Of a stretch of 64,000 nucleotides of DNA, positions 27,738 through 37,543 are shown piece after piece (within the stretch, counting starts at the first letter, position 1; every line of letters begins with the position of its first letter). Below the pieces are notes generated by a model. It had not been told where the DNA came from. It made no database searches and saw nothing but the letters and a program-made list of their open reading frames with translations. A program made the translations under genes and the position numbers. This DNA comes from Gemmata palustris (lineage in GTDB: Bacteria > Planctomycetota > Planctomycetia > Gemmatales > Gemmataceae), in assembly GCF_017939745.1 (NCBI RefSeq), contig NZ_JAGKQQ010000001.1, positions 2,480,001 through 2,544,000 on the forward strand, in the 5' to 3' direction.

Positions 27738-28543
27738 CGTTTACGGGTAGTGGCCCACCGGTTGGGATTGCTCTAAAGTGTTGGGATGCTGGACGCAACA
27801 CCCCCTCGTCCCCCGATTCCGCCGTGCCCCCGGTGCGGTGCGACCCATGTGGTGCGCAACGGTCTCACCCACTCGGGCACTCCGGGGTTCCGGTGCCGGG
27901 GGTGCGACCGGCGGTTCGTTGCGGACCCGAAGACCGGACCGGTCCCGGAGGCCACGAAGGATCTGGTGCGGCGCCTGTTGGCCGAGCGCATGGGAATCCG
28001 GGCCATCGCGCGGGCCGTCGGGGTGTCCCGGTCGTGGCTCCAAGGGTTCGTCAACGAGCTGTATCGACAGGAGACCCCACACGAGCCGGGACCGCCCCCA
28101 AAAAGTGCGGCCCGGTCGTGATCGAGGCCGACGAATTGTGGAGCTTCGTGGGTTCCAAGGGTGATGTCCATTGGGTCTGGGTAGCCCTGGACTTGGGCAC
28201 CCGGCGGGTGCTCGCAATGGTTCTCGGGGACCGGTCCGCAGCCACGGCCCAACGGCTCTGGGACGCGCTCCCGCGCGGGTACCGGACCGGGGTCACCGTG
28301 TACACCGACTTCCTCGCCTCGTACCGTGGCGTGATCCCACGCGCCCGGCATCGACCCGTGGGCAAGGACACGGGCCTCACCGCCCACATCGAACGGTTCT
28401 GGCTTACCCTGAGACAACGATGCGCCCGACTCGTGCGCAAGACTCTCACGTTCTCCAAGTGCCCCAGGAACCACCTCGGCGCCTTGTGGTATTTCATACG
28501 CCTGTACAACGAATCCCGACATTAGGGCCACTACCCGTTTACG
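27738..28543 (+). mobile_element. IS1-family insertion sequence with 8-bp target duplication
   Basis: The element spans 27746-28535 (790 bp). Its ends are inverted repeats GGTAGTGGCCC / GGGCCACTACC, flanked by the direct repeat CGTTTACG (27738-27745 and 28536-28543). It encodes a two-frame transposase. The clean ends and duplication indicate a recent insertion into the 3' end of a minus-strand reading frame (PGMGGSDETVPTEIKIADVTPRK). Confidence 0.9.
27786..28525 (+). CDS. IS1-family transposase InsAB, made by -1 frameshift
   Basis: The first frame (27786-28121) encodes an InsA-like part with a zinc ribbon (CPRCGATHVVRNG...FRCRGCDRRF) and HTH (RAIARAVGVSRSWLQ). The second frame, entered by a -1 shift at the CCCAAAAAG tract near 28097-28104, encodes the DDE part: VIEADELWSF, VYTDFLASY, HIERFWLTLRQR, ending LYNESRH. 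IS1 elements are known to use -1 frameshifting on an A-rich tract, so the arrangement looks functional. Confidence 0.88.
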
Positions 28544-28633
28544 TGGGGTGACGTCGGCGATCTTGATCTCCGTCGGCACCGTCTCATCGCTGCCACCCAT
28601 GCCCGGCATGCTTCTCGCAGACTCACGTGAGCA
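28544..28633 (-). pseudogene. Gene end interrupted by IS1
   Basis: The minus-strand frame MPGMGGSDETVPTEIKIADVTPRKR runs into the IS. Joining across one copy of the target duplication gives RKRGLAG and a stop, so the IS struck near the C-terminus of a small protein or of a longer gene whose start I cannot place. Confidence 0.3.
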
Positions 28634-28880
28634 CGACCATCAGTTCGTCGTACAGTAATCGTAAATCGCCCAGAACTTCGGTCCGTACCCTTTCACCGTT
28701 ACCTGATAGTTCTTTGTCCCGGCGAAGGTCAGTGTAAACGATTTGCCGTCGAACGCGCTCGCGACATCCGAAAAGTGATAATTGCTGGGACCAAACCTTG
28801 CCCGTTCGCGGTTACCGGCGTTCTCGCTTCGTTCACTTCCGGTGGCGCCGCCGGTGCCCCTCGGGTAAACTGCTTCCGCC
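28634..28880 (-). pseudogene. C-terminal fragment of an unidentified protein
   Basis: Open frame without a start, ending FDGKSFTLTFAGTKNYQVTVKGYGPKFWAIYDYCTTN; the end has the alternating pattern of a beta-rich domain. An in-frame stop near 28880 closes it upstream. No family recognised. Confidence 0.3.
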
Positions 28881-28896
28881 CCTCACAGAGACGCTC

Positions 28897-29483
28897 ATGC
28901 GATGACTGACGCTGATCGTATTCGCCCTCCCGACGGCCGTAGCTGCCCCGGTGCCGAAGCACCTGATGCCGAAGGACGAGCCGTACTGGCCCACCACCGT
29001 TGGCACGAAGTGGGGATACGATCATAAGGAGTTCACGTTCACCGAGCAGATCACCAGGGCCGAGCCGATCAAGGACGGGGTCCGGGTTACAGTTCGGGTG
29101 CGCATGAAAGGCGAGTGGGATGACACCTACGACGTGGGGACGGCCGGGGCGACCCAGCGCACGTGCGATAGTTGAACGGTGGACACGAGGGTACTCCGGT
29201 TCCCGATCAAGCCCGGAGACGTGTGGCCGCTCGTCATCCCGATCCAGAAGGGGCTCGTGTGCGACGGTGGTACGGTTACCGTCGGCGACAGTGAGGATGT
29301 CAAAGTGCCGGCCGGGACGTTCCGAGCGACGAGCGTGGCGATTCTGGTCACAGAAGTGGACGGGCAGCCACTCGCGAAACCGACCACTCACATCGACTGG
29401 TACGCCAAGGGGGGGGGCTCCTCCGACGGGAGTGGAACGGCGGTGAGCGGGTGCTCAAGTCCTTCACCCCCGGCAAGAAGTAG
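28897..29483 (+). pseudogene. Secreted hypothetical protein, paralog of 50601-51190, with two stops and a frameshift
   Basis: ATG 28897 is followed at codon 3 by TGA. The frame then gives a signal peptide (LTLIVFALPTAVAAPVPK) and PYWPTTVGTKWGYDH. A second TGA lies at 29173-29175, then FPIKPGDVWPL and VKVPAGTFRATSV. In a nine-G run (29409-29417) the frame changes to end RREWNGGERVLKSFTPGKK. The paralog shares the order signal peptide, YPTSVGAKWVYEW, VPTGKFHTVRFES, VLKSFTPGK. Clearly dead, or a badly erroneous read. Confidence 0.7.
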
Positions 29484-29503
29484 CTATTACGAGAGAGAAT
29501 ACG

Positions 29504-29842
29504 ATGCGCACGTTACTCTATTGCATGCTGCTAGCGGCCTTCTGCGGAACGACTGTGGCGGACGACAAAACGGACGAGAAGATCGACGCCACGAAACTGG
29601 TGGGAGTTACAGATTTCTTTATTTTCGAGTTCACGAAAGACGCGCGAGTATTCATGAGCCTCGTCGGGGACCTCGGCAAGGCTATCTACAGCACCGACGG
29701 CAACAAGTGAATCATCAAAGTGACGGTAAATGACACGACCGAAGAGATGGCAGTGAAGGTCCTGAAGCTCACAGGTACGGAGCTCGCACTTCAGTTGCCT
29801 GGCGGGAAAAAGAACGAGCTCGTCCGATTCCAGGAAAAGTAG
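29504..29842 (+). pseudogene. TIGR03066-like secreted protein with internal TGA
   Basis: MRTLLYCMLLAAFCGTTVADDKTDEKIDATKLVGV: signal peptide plus the start of the Gemmata paralogous family TIGR03066. A TGA at 29708-29710 (TDGNK*IIKVTV) interrupts it; the same frame goes on to VKVLKLTGTELALQLPGGKKNELVRFQEK and TAG at 29840. TGG to TGA is the simplest explanation. Family function unknown; presumably a secreted lipocalin-like or beta-rich protein. Confidence 0.65.
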
Positions 29843-30147
29843 CTCTCGAGGACCAGCTTCGTGTTAACCGTTCTAAAACTGGCAGGCAACAGACCGCGGG
29901 TGAGCCAAGCCCGCAACCAAACCGGGCGACCGGGCAGCGAGGAAGTAGGCTTCCTAAAGCTGTGAACCCATGATCACATGGTGGCCTTCCGTGAATTGCT
30001 TGGGGAGCTACTTCTTTTGAGTTGAGAGCCACTGTGACGCCGCGACCTGCCCGCCGGCGTCGTTGATTTCAGAAGCAAGAACACCCGCCAATTGGCGGGT
30101 GTTCTTCTTTGTGACCCGATGTGGGGGTGAGGCGCGGGTCTCTGTAA
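29843..30147. other. Intergenic region with a perfect palindrome
   Basis: No gene seen. It holds the 30-bp palindrome annotated at 30077-30106. Confidence 0.4.
30077..30106. terminator. Perfect 30-bp palindrome, probable bidirectional terminator
   Basis: A 15-bp half-site (AAGAACACCCGCCAA) with its exact complement, no spacer, ending in TTCTTCTTT rightward. It lies 42 nt beyond the stop of the small membrane gene (-), fitting termination of that transcript too. Confidence 0.6.
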
Positions 30148-30246
30148 TTAGGCCGCCAAAAGCGCGACTACTACGGAAACGAGTGCGATCAGTAGGGTGG
30201 CCGAGTACGCTCCCGGTCCCCAGTCCGAGTCGTCGATTTCGTCCAT
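30148..30246 (-). CDS. 32-residue single-span membrane protein
   Basis: MDEIDDSDWGPGAYSATLLI followed by a hydrophobic run ending VVVALLAA: an acidic N-terminus and one membrane helix. ATG 30246 is preceded by GGAGCG at the right distance, and a palindromic terminator lies just beyond. I treat it as a real small protein of unknown role. Confidence 0.5.
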   Translation of the reverse strand: MDEIDDSDWGPGAYSATLLIALVSVVVALLAA

Positions 30247-30445
30247 CGTCGCTCCAAAGGTGTTCGGAATAGATCCCGGCCCGAGCCGGTCAGTAAGCCC
30301 GGACGGTTCGCCCAAGTGACCAGGGACCGCGAGAAAAACACCGGCGGCGGAGGGCCCAACTCCGGCGCCATAGCCGCGCCTCCCAAACGGCAACCAACCC
30401 TAGCTCAGGATCGTGCCGCCTGAAGGGGTGCGGATGTCAGGGTTA

Positions 30446-30493
30446 GTCCCACTTCTCGACACCCGCCCTCGAGCGGGTGTCGAGAAGTGGGAC
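30446..30493. repeat. Long perfect inverted repeat (21-bp stem)
   Basis: 30446-30466 pairs exactly with 30473-30493 around the loop CCTCGA. No U-tract on either side. It sits in a 350-bp gap (30247-30594) with no other feature and is not obviously downstream of a gene. Confidence 0.6.
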
Positions 30494-30594
30494 CTGCCCA
30501 GGATCTTCCGGGAAGAGGTTATTTGGCATTTCGCTTGCACGACTGGGCACTGAAGCGTGCCGTTTGTGCCTGTAGGTGGGTGAGCGGAAAGAAC

Positions 30595-30801
30595 ATGAGT
30601 GGTGCCGAAGTGCCGAAGTTCCGGACGGGCGATTACGTTATTCGGGCCGGGCGCCCGGCGATCATCGAGCGGGGAATCGTGCGCGACGCGATTCCCATCT
30701 CGACCGGACTCGTGAACCATTGGTGGGTGTACTGGGAGGTGACGGAACTGAAGATCGAGCACGAGAGCGATCTGATCCTCGACCCGGACCCCGGCCCGTG
30801 A
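30595..30801 (+). CDS. Small hypothetical protein, 68 residues
   Basis: MSGAEVPKFRTGDYVIRAGRPAIIERGIVRD... with an SH3-like feel (TGDYVIRAG, WWVYWEVTEL) and an acidic end. ATG 30595 preceded by GCGGAAAG. No family recognised. Confidence 0.5.
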   Translation: MSGAEVPKFRTGDYVIRAGRPAIIERGIVRDAIPISTGLVNHWWVYWEVTELKIEHESDLILDPDPGP

Positions 30802-30974
30802 TTCGGACCAACCGCGCGCGTGCACCGGACGCGATTCCAAGTGCCCGTTACGACATTCGCTCGCTCTTGCTTTTGTAGCCTCTCATAGCGGATCGAAAAG
30901 CATTCGAGTTTCGCGATCGGCGCGGTCGTCGATCGCGTTTAGGATGATGTCGGTTGAATCAGGAGGCCTCTCCC

Positions 30975-31376
30975 ATGAGTTCCGATCCCGCGGCGCGTTA
31001 CCTCGCCTTCGCCGTCACGGTGAACCCGAATCATCCGGGCGGATCGAATTCTCAGCACCAACTGAAGTACCGACTCGTTTTCACCACCAGCCAGCTTTCA
31101 GTCGCCCGGGGCGACTCCTCGGTAACGTGCGTTGACCCGCTGGCCCCGAGGTGGGCCGAAGAGCGGTACCCGCCGCACCGGGTGCCCCTGCTTAACTTGA
31201 TGGAGCGCGAGCACGTTTTCGCCCCTTATGTCATCGAGAGGATGCTCGGCGACGTTTGGACGGATTGGCTGGCCGGGTTCCTGACCGATGACGAACTCGA
31301 GAACCGGGTGGTGCGCATCTTCAACTGGATCGAGTTCGTGACCCAGTCCCGCTCGCGGCTGATCCCCCGGTTCTAA
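30975..31376 (+). CDS. Hypothetical protein, 133 residues
   Basis: Soluble protein starting MSSDPAARYLAFAVTVNPNHPGG, with RWAEERYPPHRVPLLNLMEREHVFAPYVIERML and a C-terminal amphipathic helix. A strong AGGAGG lies 8 nt upstream of ATG 30975. Codon use fits the genome. No family recognised. Confidence 0.65.
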   Translation: MSSDPAARYLAFAVTVNPNHPGGSNSQHQLKYRLVFTTSQLSVARGDSSVTCVDPLAPRWAEERYPPHRVPLLNLMEREHVFAPYVIERMLGDVWTDWLAGFLTDDELENRVVRIFNWIEFVTQSRSRLIPRF

Positions 31377-31492
31377 ACAGCGGTTACCACTCCGGCACCG
31401 GCGTCGCTCCACCTGGAGACTCATCGGCGCTTGCACCAGGTGCCGGATCGGTCATGCTGGGGGCGGTAAACGAATTTCATACACCACGTTAG

Positions 31493-31852
31493 GTGAGCAC
31501 TCACATGCTCAGTGCAGCACTCGTTGTTCTAATGAGCGTCACGGGGGACACTTCACAGGTATCACTCCCGACCATCAAGCTCCTCAGCCCGAACCGTATT
31601 CAGAGAACCAAATACCTACACTCACTGGAGAAAGCAGCCGCTAAGTACGAGAAGGAAATTGAACGGTTCAGAGCCCTCTCAATGATTCCCATACTACCCC
31701 TACCCGCGATGCCAACTCAAGAGCAACAGCAAGAGAACCTCAAGCTCCGATTGGATCAGGCACGCTATCAGCAGCAGTTAGGCGTCACACTTAGGTTGCA
31801 TGAAAATATCGTCAAAAGGATCGCTGAAGTCCGCGGAGAGCTGAAGCCCTGA
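31493..31852 (+). CDS. Hypothetical secreted coiled-coil protein, 119 residues
   Basis: GTG start at 31493 (ATG 31505 also possible). A short hydrophobic N-terminus (MLSAALVVLMSVTG) is followed by a long helical region (YLHSLEKAAAKYEKEIERFRAL, EENLKLRLDQARYQQQ-like), probably coiled coil. Its GC content is visibly lower than that of the neighbours, which may indicate foreign origin. No family recognised. Confidence 0.5.
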   Translation: MSTHMLSAALVVLMSVTGDTSQVSLPTIKLLSPNRIQRTKYLHSLEKAAAKYEKEIERFRALSMIPILPLPAMPTQEQQQENLKLRLDQARYQQQLGVTLRLHENIVKRIAEVRGELKP

Positions 31853-31993
31853 ACATCCGTTTGTCCGTCATCAGCCGCCGAGGTGCTCGACCACTCCCGC
31901 GGTCCGGGGCCGCACGCGCGGGTGCTGGGTTATTGATCTCGTGTTGGGGAAGGTGCTACAGTCGAGCGAGAGTTAGCGGGCTCGCTTAGGATT

Positions 31994-32206
31994 TTAAGCG
32001 GTTGTGGGTCCGGTCGGCTTTACCCCCGGCTCCTGAACGGGTAGGCAGCACTTTCTCCGCCCACAGCATTGCGGCCACGTGGACCGCGTGTAAGTCTTAC
32101 GCTCTTGGTCCGTGATCCGTGTCTGGTGCCCGCAGCGGGGGCACCACAAGTGATGCTCGGGCGCCGAAGAATCCTGTGCCTTTCGCTTGGCACGCTGTCG
32201 GGCCAT
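31994..32206 (-). CDS. Small zinc-ribbon-like hypothetical protein, 70 residues
   Basis: Basic N-terminus (MARQRAKRKAQDSSAPEHH) then LWCPRCGHQTRIT and WPQCCGRRKCC, two Cys pairs compatible with a zinc ribbon. Followed on the minus strand by a Pro-rich tail. Could be a genuine small DNA/RNA-binding protein. Confidence 0.4.
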   Translation of the reverse strand: MARQRAKRKAQDSSAPEHHLWCPRCGHQTRITDQERKTYTRSTWPQCCGRRKCCLPVQEPGVKPTGPTTA

Positions 32207-33270
32207 CTTGCCTTCTACGCAGACGAATCAAAAACAGCGCCGGCGGGGTCCACGCACCGGCGCTGCATCGCACGTCCCCTTCACGGGCGAGAGTTAAAAG
32301 TAACAACACCACCCCGGCGCACAATAGCGGTAGGACACGTTCTCGATTGCCGCCCAGTAGTTCCAGCTTCGCGACTCACGCCGCCTACTATTCATTGCCC
32401 ATAAAGGCCGCCCGGCGACAGGGGGTGAGGGGCTCAACCGTTCATGGCCGGCCACTGTCATGGGGTAAGGCGCGAGTACCCTGCGGCCCCTGCGATTCCG
32501 CTATGACCGCCCTAGTCGGGGCGCCCTGGTTCGGACGGCCTCAACCTCGGCCAGACGGACGGGTACAAGGGCCACGCGCCCAGCCGATCTTTTTCGCTCA
32601 CGTCTCGGGCTCGAGGTTCGCGGATCTCGCTTGAAACCGTTGGCTGCGCCCTGCTCGCGTGGCTCGCGATCGGTGCGGTGCTGGCGCCGCTCGTCGGCAA
32701 GACGCTGGCTGCACACCAACAGGAAGACGCGGAGAGCTACAGAGGTGGTGCGCGTTCAGCGCGATCCATCAACCATTCCGTGCCACGCCGGCCCACTCCA
32801 AGGGCAGAGCCAATTTCACCCCAGACGGGTGAAGCAACTCGATTCGACCCTTGACCACGGATCGGACGGATCCGATGCCATCGACCCTTCCTCAAACTCA
32901 AGCGTCACAATGGTTGTTCCGTCCGCAGAAACGTCGTCATCGTCGTCACACGGCACGAGTTTCCGAGGATTTATTGCGATAGAGGATGACGACGCACGCG
33001 CCGTGGGATGGGGCGCGTTGTCACTGTCGTCACCGACCCGGCGGTAATTTCCGGGCGATTCGCTCGCGTGACAACGATGACGACAATGACGACGTTTTCT
33101 GGCTCTTTACTGACGGACCCTATGTATACATGATAGGCGCCGGGCCGCCTGCATGTCGAGTAGATCGTGGAACCGCTCATTCGGTTCAGCTCCTACGATT
33201 CGGCTCGAGGCTCTGAGCCCGAGGATGTCGCCCCACCTTCGTTGCAATCAGGAAGTGAAGGGCCAGATAC
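32207..33270. other. Gene-poor kilobase
   Basis: No frame here has convincing codon use or family resemblance. The only protein-like piece is a plus-strand stretch near 32633-32850 (LETVGCALLAWLAIGAVLAPLVGKTL, one hydrophobic helix) that lacks a start. Tandem GTC/GAC triplets occur around 32930-33100. The left end of an IS630 element closes the stretch. Confidence 0.4.
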
Positions 33271-34527
33271 TAAGTACAGCTCCCCGTAAGTAGAGGAACA
33301 GTTTAAGATTCGCAACGCAGGATGGCGAAGCCCAGGACTTCTTGAGCAAGGTTGCTCCAATGGCAAAGCGTCAACGAATCGTTTCCGTTACCGCGAAGCA
33401 GCGGGACGAACTCGACCGCTTGTTGCGACGCCCCAGCGTTGCAGCGGGACTCGCCAAACGCGCACGCGCCATCCTGCTTCTGGCCGGTGGCGTTTCGGTT
33501 TCTGCGACGGGCCGGTTGGTCGCGATGCAACGCCGGCATTTGTACAAGTGGATCGAACGCTTTCGCCAACACGGGGTGGCCGGACTCGCCGATGGCAAGC
33601 GCACGGGCCGACCGCCGGTCTTTTCCCCCCGAAGTTGCGATCCACTTGGTCAAGATCGCCTGCGAACGGCCTGACGAGGTGGGTCGGTCGTTGTCCCACT
33701 GGGATTGTGCGGAGCGGGCCCGGCAACTGATCACCGACGAGGTGGTGGGTTCGGTTTCGCCGCAGACCGTGCAACGTATTTTAGCCAACCACAAACTCAA
33801 GCCGTGGCGGAAGCACCTGTGGCTCTCGCCCAAGGCGCCGCGTGACGCCGCGTTTCGCAAGCGGGTGAAGAACATTTGCACGCTCTACACACGAAAACTG
33901 GCACCGCATGAAGCGGTGTTGTGCGTGGATGAGAAAACGAGTTTGCAGCCCCGGACGCGCTTGTCGCCGACATTGGCGGCCCAACCTGAACTGCCGGTTC
34001 GCGTGGAACATGAGTACCAACGCAAAGGAGCCTTGAATCTGTTCGCCGCCTTCGACACGCGGACGGGCAAGGTCTACGCGCACACAGCGGAACGCAAACG
34101 CCAGAAGGAGTTCATCGAATTCTTGGACCAACGGGACCGTGAGATCCCGGCATCGATCACGAAGGTTCACCTGGTGATGGACAACTTGCGGATGCACACG
34201 GGCAAGCAAGTGCGAGCCTGGTTGGAGAGGCATCCGCGCTTCAAGTTCCACCATCCGCCGGTGCATTGTTCGTGGATGAATCAAGTGGAGCAGTGGTTCA
34301 GCATCTTGCAACGCAAGCGGTTGGCCATCGCCGACTTCGCGGACAAGGCTCACTTGGCCGAACGCCTCCACGCATTTGCGGCGGAGTGGAACGAGCAGGC
34401 CCATCCGTTCAACTGGACCCGAAAGTCCGTGACGAAAATCATGGCCAAGTGCGAACTCGCCAAAGGCGAAAACCCAGTGGCGATTGCCGCATAAGATTGT
34501 TCCCCTACTTACGGGGAGCTGTACTAA
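33271..34527 (+). mobile_element. IS630-family element
   Basis: The element spans 33274-34524. Its ends are imperfect inverted repeats of about 28 bp (GTACAGCTCCCCGTAAGTAG at the left, its complement at the right), flanked by TAA (33271-33273, 34525-34527) compatible with TA-type insertion. One two-frame transposase inside. Confidence 0.85.
33360..34494 (+). CDS. IS630-family transposase in two frames
   Basis: The first frame (from ATG 33360) holds HTH domains: QRDELDRLLRRPSVAAGLAKRARAILLLAGGVSVSATGRL. At TTTTCCCCCC (33621-33630) the reading must shift by +1 (or -2) to continue with PPEVAIHLVKIACERPDEVG and the DDE domain: VLCVDEKTSLQ, HLVMDNLRMHTGK, VHCSWMNQVEQWFSILQR. Either programmed frameshifting, known in IS630, or an indel in the homopolymer. 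Confidence 0.82.
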
Positions 34528-34569
34528 GGCAGCGGGGGATCACGACTCATCCGCTCGCTTCGTTTCGCA

Positions 34570-35526
34570 TCACTTCCGAATGAACTCGAACGCACCGGCC
34601 GGGAAGGGACCGTAGGGGGCCGAGGTGATCCCGTTCCGGGCCGCGCCAACAAATTGTTGGGGCGGGACGATGATGCGCACCTTCACGACGACGGTTTCGC
34701 CCGGTTGCGCGAAGCCCGCGTGGACCACCGCCGTCGCCAAGCCCGAGTCGAGCGTGTACACGTCGCTGCCCCAGATGTTCCCCTGTCCCGGCCCCTGAAC
34801 TCCGGTCACCCGGAACACGAACTCTTTCCCGAACTGGTTCGCATAGTTCAGAAGGGTGAGCGGAGCCGGTTGCGCGTTCATGGCCGGCTCGACCGGGTCC
34901 GGCCCGGTGCGGACCAGTCGCACGTCGGTCAACTTGAGGTGCTGCTCGCCGAACTGGAACGTGCCCACGCGGAGCGACTCGGTCGTCAGTTTCCCCGCGA
35001 TCTTGGAATCGTCCGTGTGAATCACGTCAAACTCGCGCGGCTCCAGGTGCGCGGCCGGCACCTTGTTGCGGACGAACGTCACGACCTCCTCGGCCCGGCG
35101 CGAGACCTCCGGGTCTTCGTGCTTGAGGGCCTTCACGAGGGACGGGTACGCCCGGTCGCGGAGCTCCTTGAGTTCCTCGGTGGCGGACTCGCGCACCTTG
35201 AAGTCCGAGTGGTTCAGCTTGGCGATCGCGGCCGCGGCCTTATCCGTGGTGGCCGCCGGGAGCCGGATCGCGAACTCGATGCGCCGGATCTCGGACACCG
35301 CGATCCGCAGGGTGCCGTGCTTGGTGACGAGTTCGAGCTTCTCGTCGAGGAGCTTCAGCTTCATGACGCTGTCGTCGATGTACTTGACTTCGACGTCGGT
35401 ACCCGTGCGCGGCTTGCTCGCCTCGGACGTTGGCGCCGGTTGCGGTCCGCCCACGGTGGGCGCCGCGGAGAGCCCGAACGACAGCGCGACGGGAACGATC
35501 CAGAGAACCTTGCGAACCGTGGGCAT
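34570..35526 (-). CDS. Secreted HEAT-repeat/LCCL-like domain protein
   Basis: 318 residues. Signal peptide MPTVRKVLWIVPVALSFGLSAAP. The central HEAT-like pair is AAAAIAKLNHSDFKVRESATEELKELRDRAYPSLVKALKHEDPEVSRRAEEVV. The C-terminal LCCL-like domain (~230-318) has FRVTGVQGPGQGNIWGSDVYTLDSGLATAVVHAGFAQPGETVVVKV. The combination is common among planctomycete exported proteins; role unknown, probably surface or periplasmic binding. ATG 35526 follows GGAGGG. Confidence 0.82.
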   Translation of the reverse strand: MPTVRKVLWIVPVALSFGLSAAPTVGGPQPAPTSEASKPRTGTDVEVKYIDDSVMKLKLLDEKLELVTKHGTLRIAVSEIRRIEFAIRLPAATTDKAAAAIAKLNHSDFKVRESATEELKELRDRAYPSLVKALKHEDPEVSRRAEEVVTFVRNKVPAAHLEPREFDVIHTDDSKIAGKLTTESLRVGTFQFGEQHLKLTDVRLVRTGPDPVEPAMNAQPAPLTLLNYANQFGKEFVFRVTGVQGPGQGNIWGSDVYTLDSGLATAVVHAGFAQPGETVVVKVRIIVPPQQFVGAARNGITSAPYGPFPAGAFEFIRK

Positions 35527-36192
35527 GGGTCGCCCTCCGAAGGGTGGTGAGCCGTCCGAAACGAGAGGTCCTTGTGCTCAAACAAGCGGGAACCCGTCCG
35601 TGGGGTTGATGATGGTACCCGAGCTCCGCATGAGATCGCGCGGACGAACGTAACTGAAGATGATCCGTGAAAAAATCTGTGCCGTAAAGGGCGGTTCCGG
35701 CCGTGCCCAGATCCATACTCGGCAGCGGTTTAGGCCAGTCGAGTCGGGTGCGTTTCCACAGTTGGTGCGTGGGTTCTCCGATTGCGGCGCGTATCGGAGT
35801 TCTATCCGACGCGGGTAACGCCGATGCACACCTGGAGCTTGAACCCTTTCGCTACGCAGAAAAACGGCGACCGTTGTGTTACGAGAGCGTGCCTTCAGAA
35901 CTGAACGCAGTAACTCCGGAGCCGTTGGCGGTATTGGGCACAATGGGGCACGGGCCGAGAGCAACACTTTTACGACTACCTCACGGATGCGGATCCGTAG
36001 TACTCGCGCGGCACGTCCGCGGACCTCTGCTCGAGCGGTACCGGACCGTGCCCGAGGTCTCCCAGACGGCCCGCCCTCCAGACGAGAAGAAGGCCTGCAC
36101 AAATCGTTCGATTTTTCACATTCAAACGCCCCGCTCGGTGCTTATGCTATTTTTGCCAGATCGCTCAGTTTATCTATCCCCCGAAGAATCCC
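35527..36192. other. Gene-poor intergenic region
   Basis: About 660 bp between divergent genes. Several open frames cross it but none has a supportable product. I see no clear promoter or terminator. Confidence 0.35.
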
Positions 36193-36987
36193 ATGCTTCC
36201 GCCCCTCAGCCCGGCCGCGCTGAAGGCCGCTGCCCCGGACCCCGACCCGCTCGACGCGCGCGCCGAGGAGTACGCGCGACAGGCCCAAAAGATGGAAGCC
36301 CTGGGCCGGGTCGCGGTCGAAGTGGCCCACGACTTCAACAACCTGCTCACCGCCATTAACGGGTTCGCCGAACTGGTCGCCGACCTCCTGCCGGAGGACA
36401 GCCCCGCCCGGGAACCGGCCCGACAGATCCGGCTCGCGGGCCAGAAGGCCGTTGCCCTCACCCAGCAACTCGTGACGTTCGGGCGCCCGAACGGGAACAA
36501 GCCGCCGGTCGATCTGAACGATGTGCTCCACGAACTCGCCCCGATCATGGACCGGCTCGTCGGACCCGGTGTCGTCTTGGCGGTCGCTCCGGGACCCGAG
36601 CTGTGGGTGACCGGGGCCGACGCCGGGAGCGTGGAGCAGGTCATTCTGAACCTGTGCGCCAACGCCCGGGACGCGATGCCCGGTGGCGGGCAGTTGTGCA
36701 TCGAAACGGCCAACGTCGCCCCCGAGGACCCGGGCGGGATCGGGTACGTGCTACTGGCGGTCACGGACACCGGTGAGGGGATGGCGACCGAGGTGCGGGC
36801 CCGATTGTTCGAGCCGTTTTACACGACCAAGCCCCCGGCACGCGGATCCGGGCTCGGGTTGGCCACGGTGTTCGGGGTGGTGCAGCGGGCCGGTGGGCGG
36901 GTCAACGTATCCAGTCAGCCGGGGCGCGGCACCCGGTTCGAGGTGTACCTGCCACGCAAGACCGAGAGCGCATCGGACCTCACCTGA
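36193..36987 (+). CDS. Soluble NtrB-type histidine kinase
   Basis: 264 residues without sensor or membrane part. HisKA: RQAQKMEALGRVAVEVAHDFNNLLTAINGFAEL (phospho-His in AHDFNN, ~50). HATPase: VEQVILNLCANARDAMPGGG (N box), VTDTGEGM (G1), FEPFYTTKPPARGSGLGLATVFGVV (F and G2). It is probably fed by protein partners or lacks sensing. A receiver gene follows 124 bp later on the same strand and is the natural partner. Confidence 0.9.
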   Translation: MLPPLSPAALKAAAPDPDPLDARAEEYARQAQKMEALGRVAVEVAHDFNNLLTAINGFAELVADLLPEDSPAREPARQIRLAGQKAVALTQQLVTFGRPNGNKPPVDLNDVLHELAPIMDRLVGPGVVLAVAPGPELWVTGADAGSVEQVILNLCANARDAMPGGGQLCIETANVAPEDPGGIGYVLLAVTDTGEGMATEVRARLFEPFYTTKPPARGSGLGLATVFGVVQRAGGRVNVSSQPGRGTRFEVYLPRKTESASDLT

Positions 36988-37111
36988 CGTGCCGAACCGC
37001 GCATTTAAGGGACGAGTAGGTACGAGCCGATTTGGGGGTGAGTAATAGAGTAATTCGGGCGGGTTCGCCCCGCGCGCCGCATTGCTCTCCTCCTCTCCCG
37101 ACGGAGCGGGA

Positions 37112-37543
37112 ATGAGTTCGCCTGATCCGAGTCCCCCGACGGTCCTCGTCGTGGACGACGAACCCCTCATCACACACCTGTTGGCGCTGACCCTGGGTCG
37201 GGCCGGATTCGTGGTCCGCACGGCCGGCAACGGGGCGGACGCGCTCGACGCGTACCGGGCCGGTGGGATCGACCTGGTGGTACTCGACGTCCAGATGCCC
37301 CGACCGTGGGACGGCCCCCGGACCCTGGCCGCGCTTCGGGCCGTGGACCCGGACGTGCGGGCCGTGTTCGTGTCCGGGAGCACGGGCGCGTACACGCACG
37401 AGGAGCTGCTCGCCCGCGGCGCGTTACGGGTGATCGCGAAACCGTTCCCGAGCCTGATTCGACTGGTCGAGGACCTCCGGGGGCTGATCCCGGGAGCGGA
37501 ACCACCAGTCGGTACCGATGACGGGGCGAGCACGAGCGGCTGA
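37112..37543 (+). CDS. Stand-alone receiver paired with the histidine kinase
   Basis: 143 residues. LVVDDEP, phosphoacceptor in DLVVLDVQMPRPWDG, VFVSGST, KPF: all receiver residues present. ATG 37112 follows GGAGCGGGA. No output domain, so signalling is by protein-protein contact or phosphorelay. Proximity to the kinase suggests a cognate pair. Confidence 0.88.
   Translation: MSSPDPSPPTVLVVDDEPLITHLLALTLGRAGFVVRTAGNGADALDAYRAGGIDLVVLDVQMPRPWDGPRTLAALRAVDPDVRAVFVSGSTGAYTHEELLARGALRVIAKPFPSLIRLVEDLRGLIPGAEPPVGTDDGASTSG

Noticed and set aside
32119-33047. Plus-strand frames in the 32-33 kb gap as genes
   Set aside because: Ser/Arg-rich translations with no start-site support and no family resemblance; treated as non-coding or relics.
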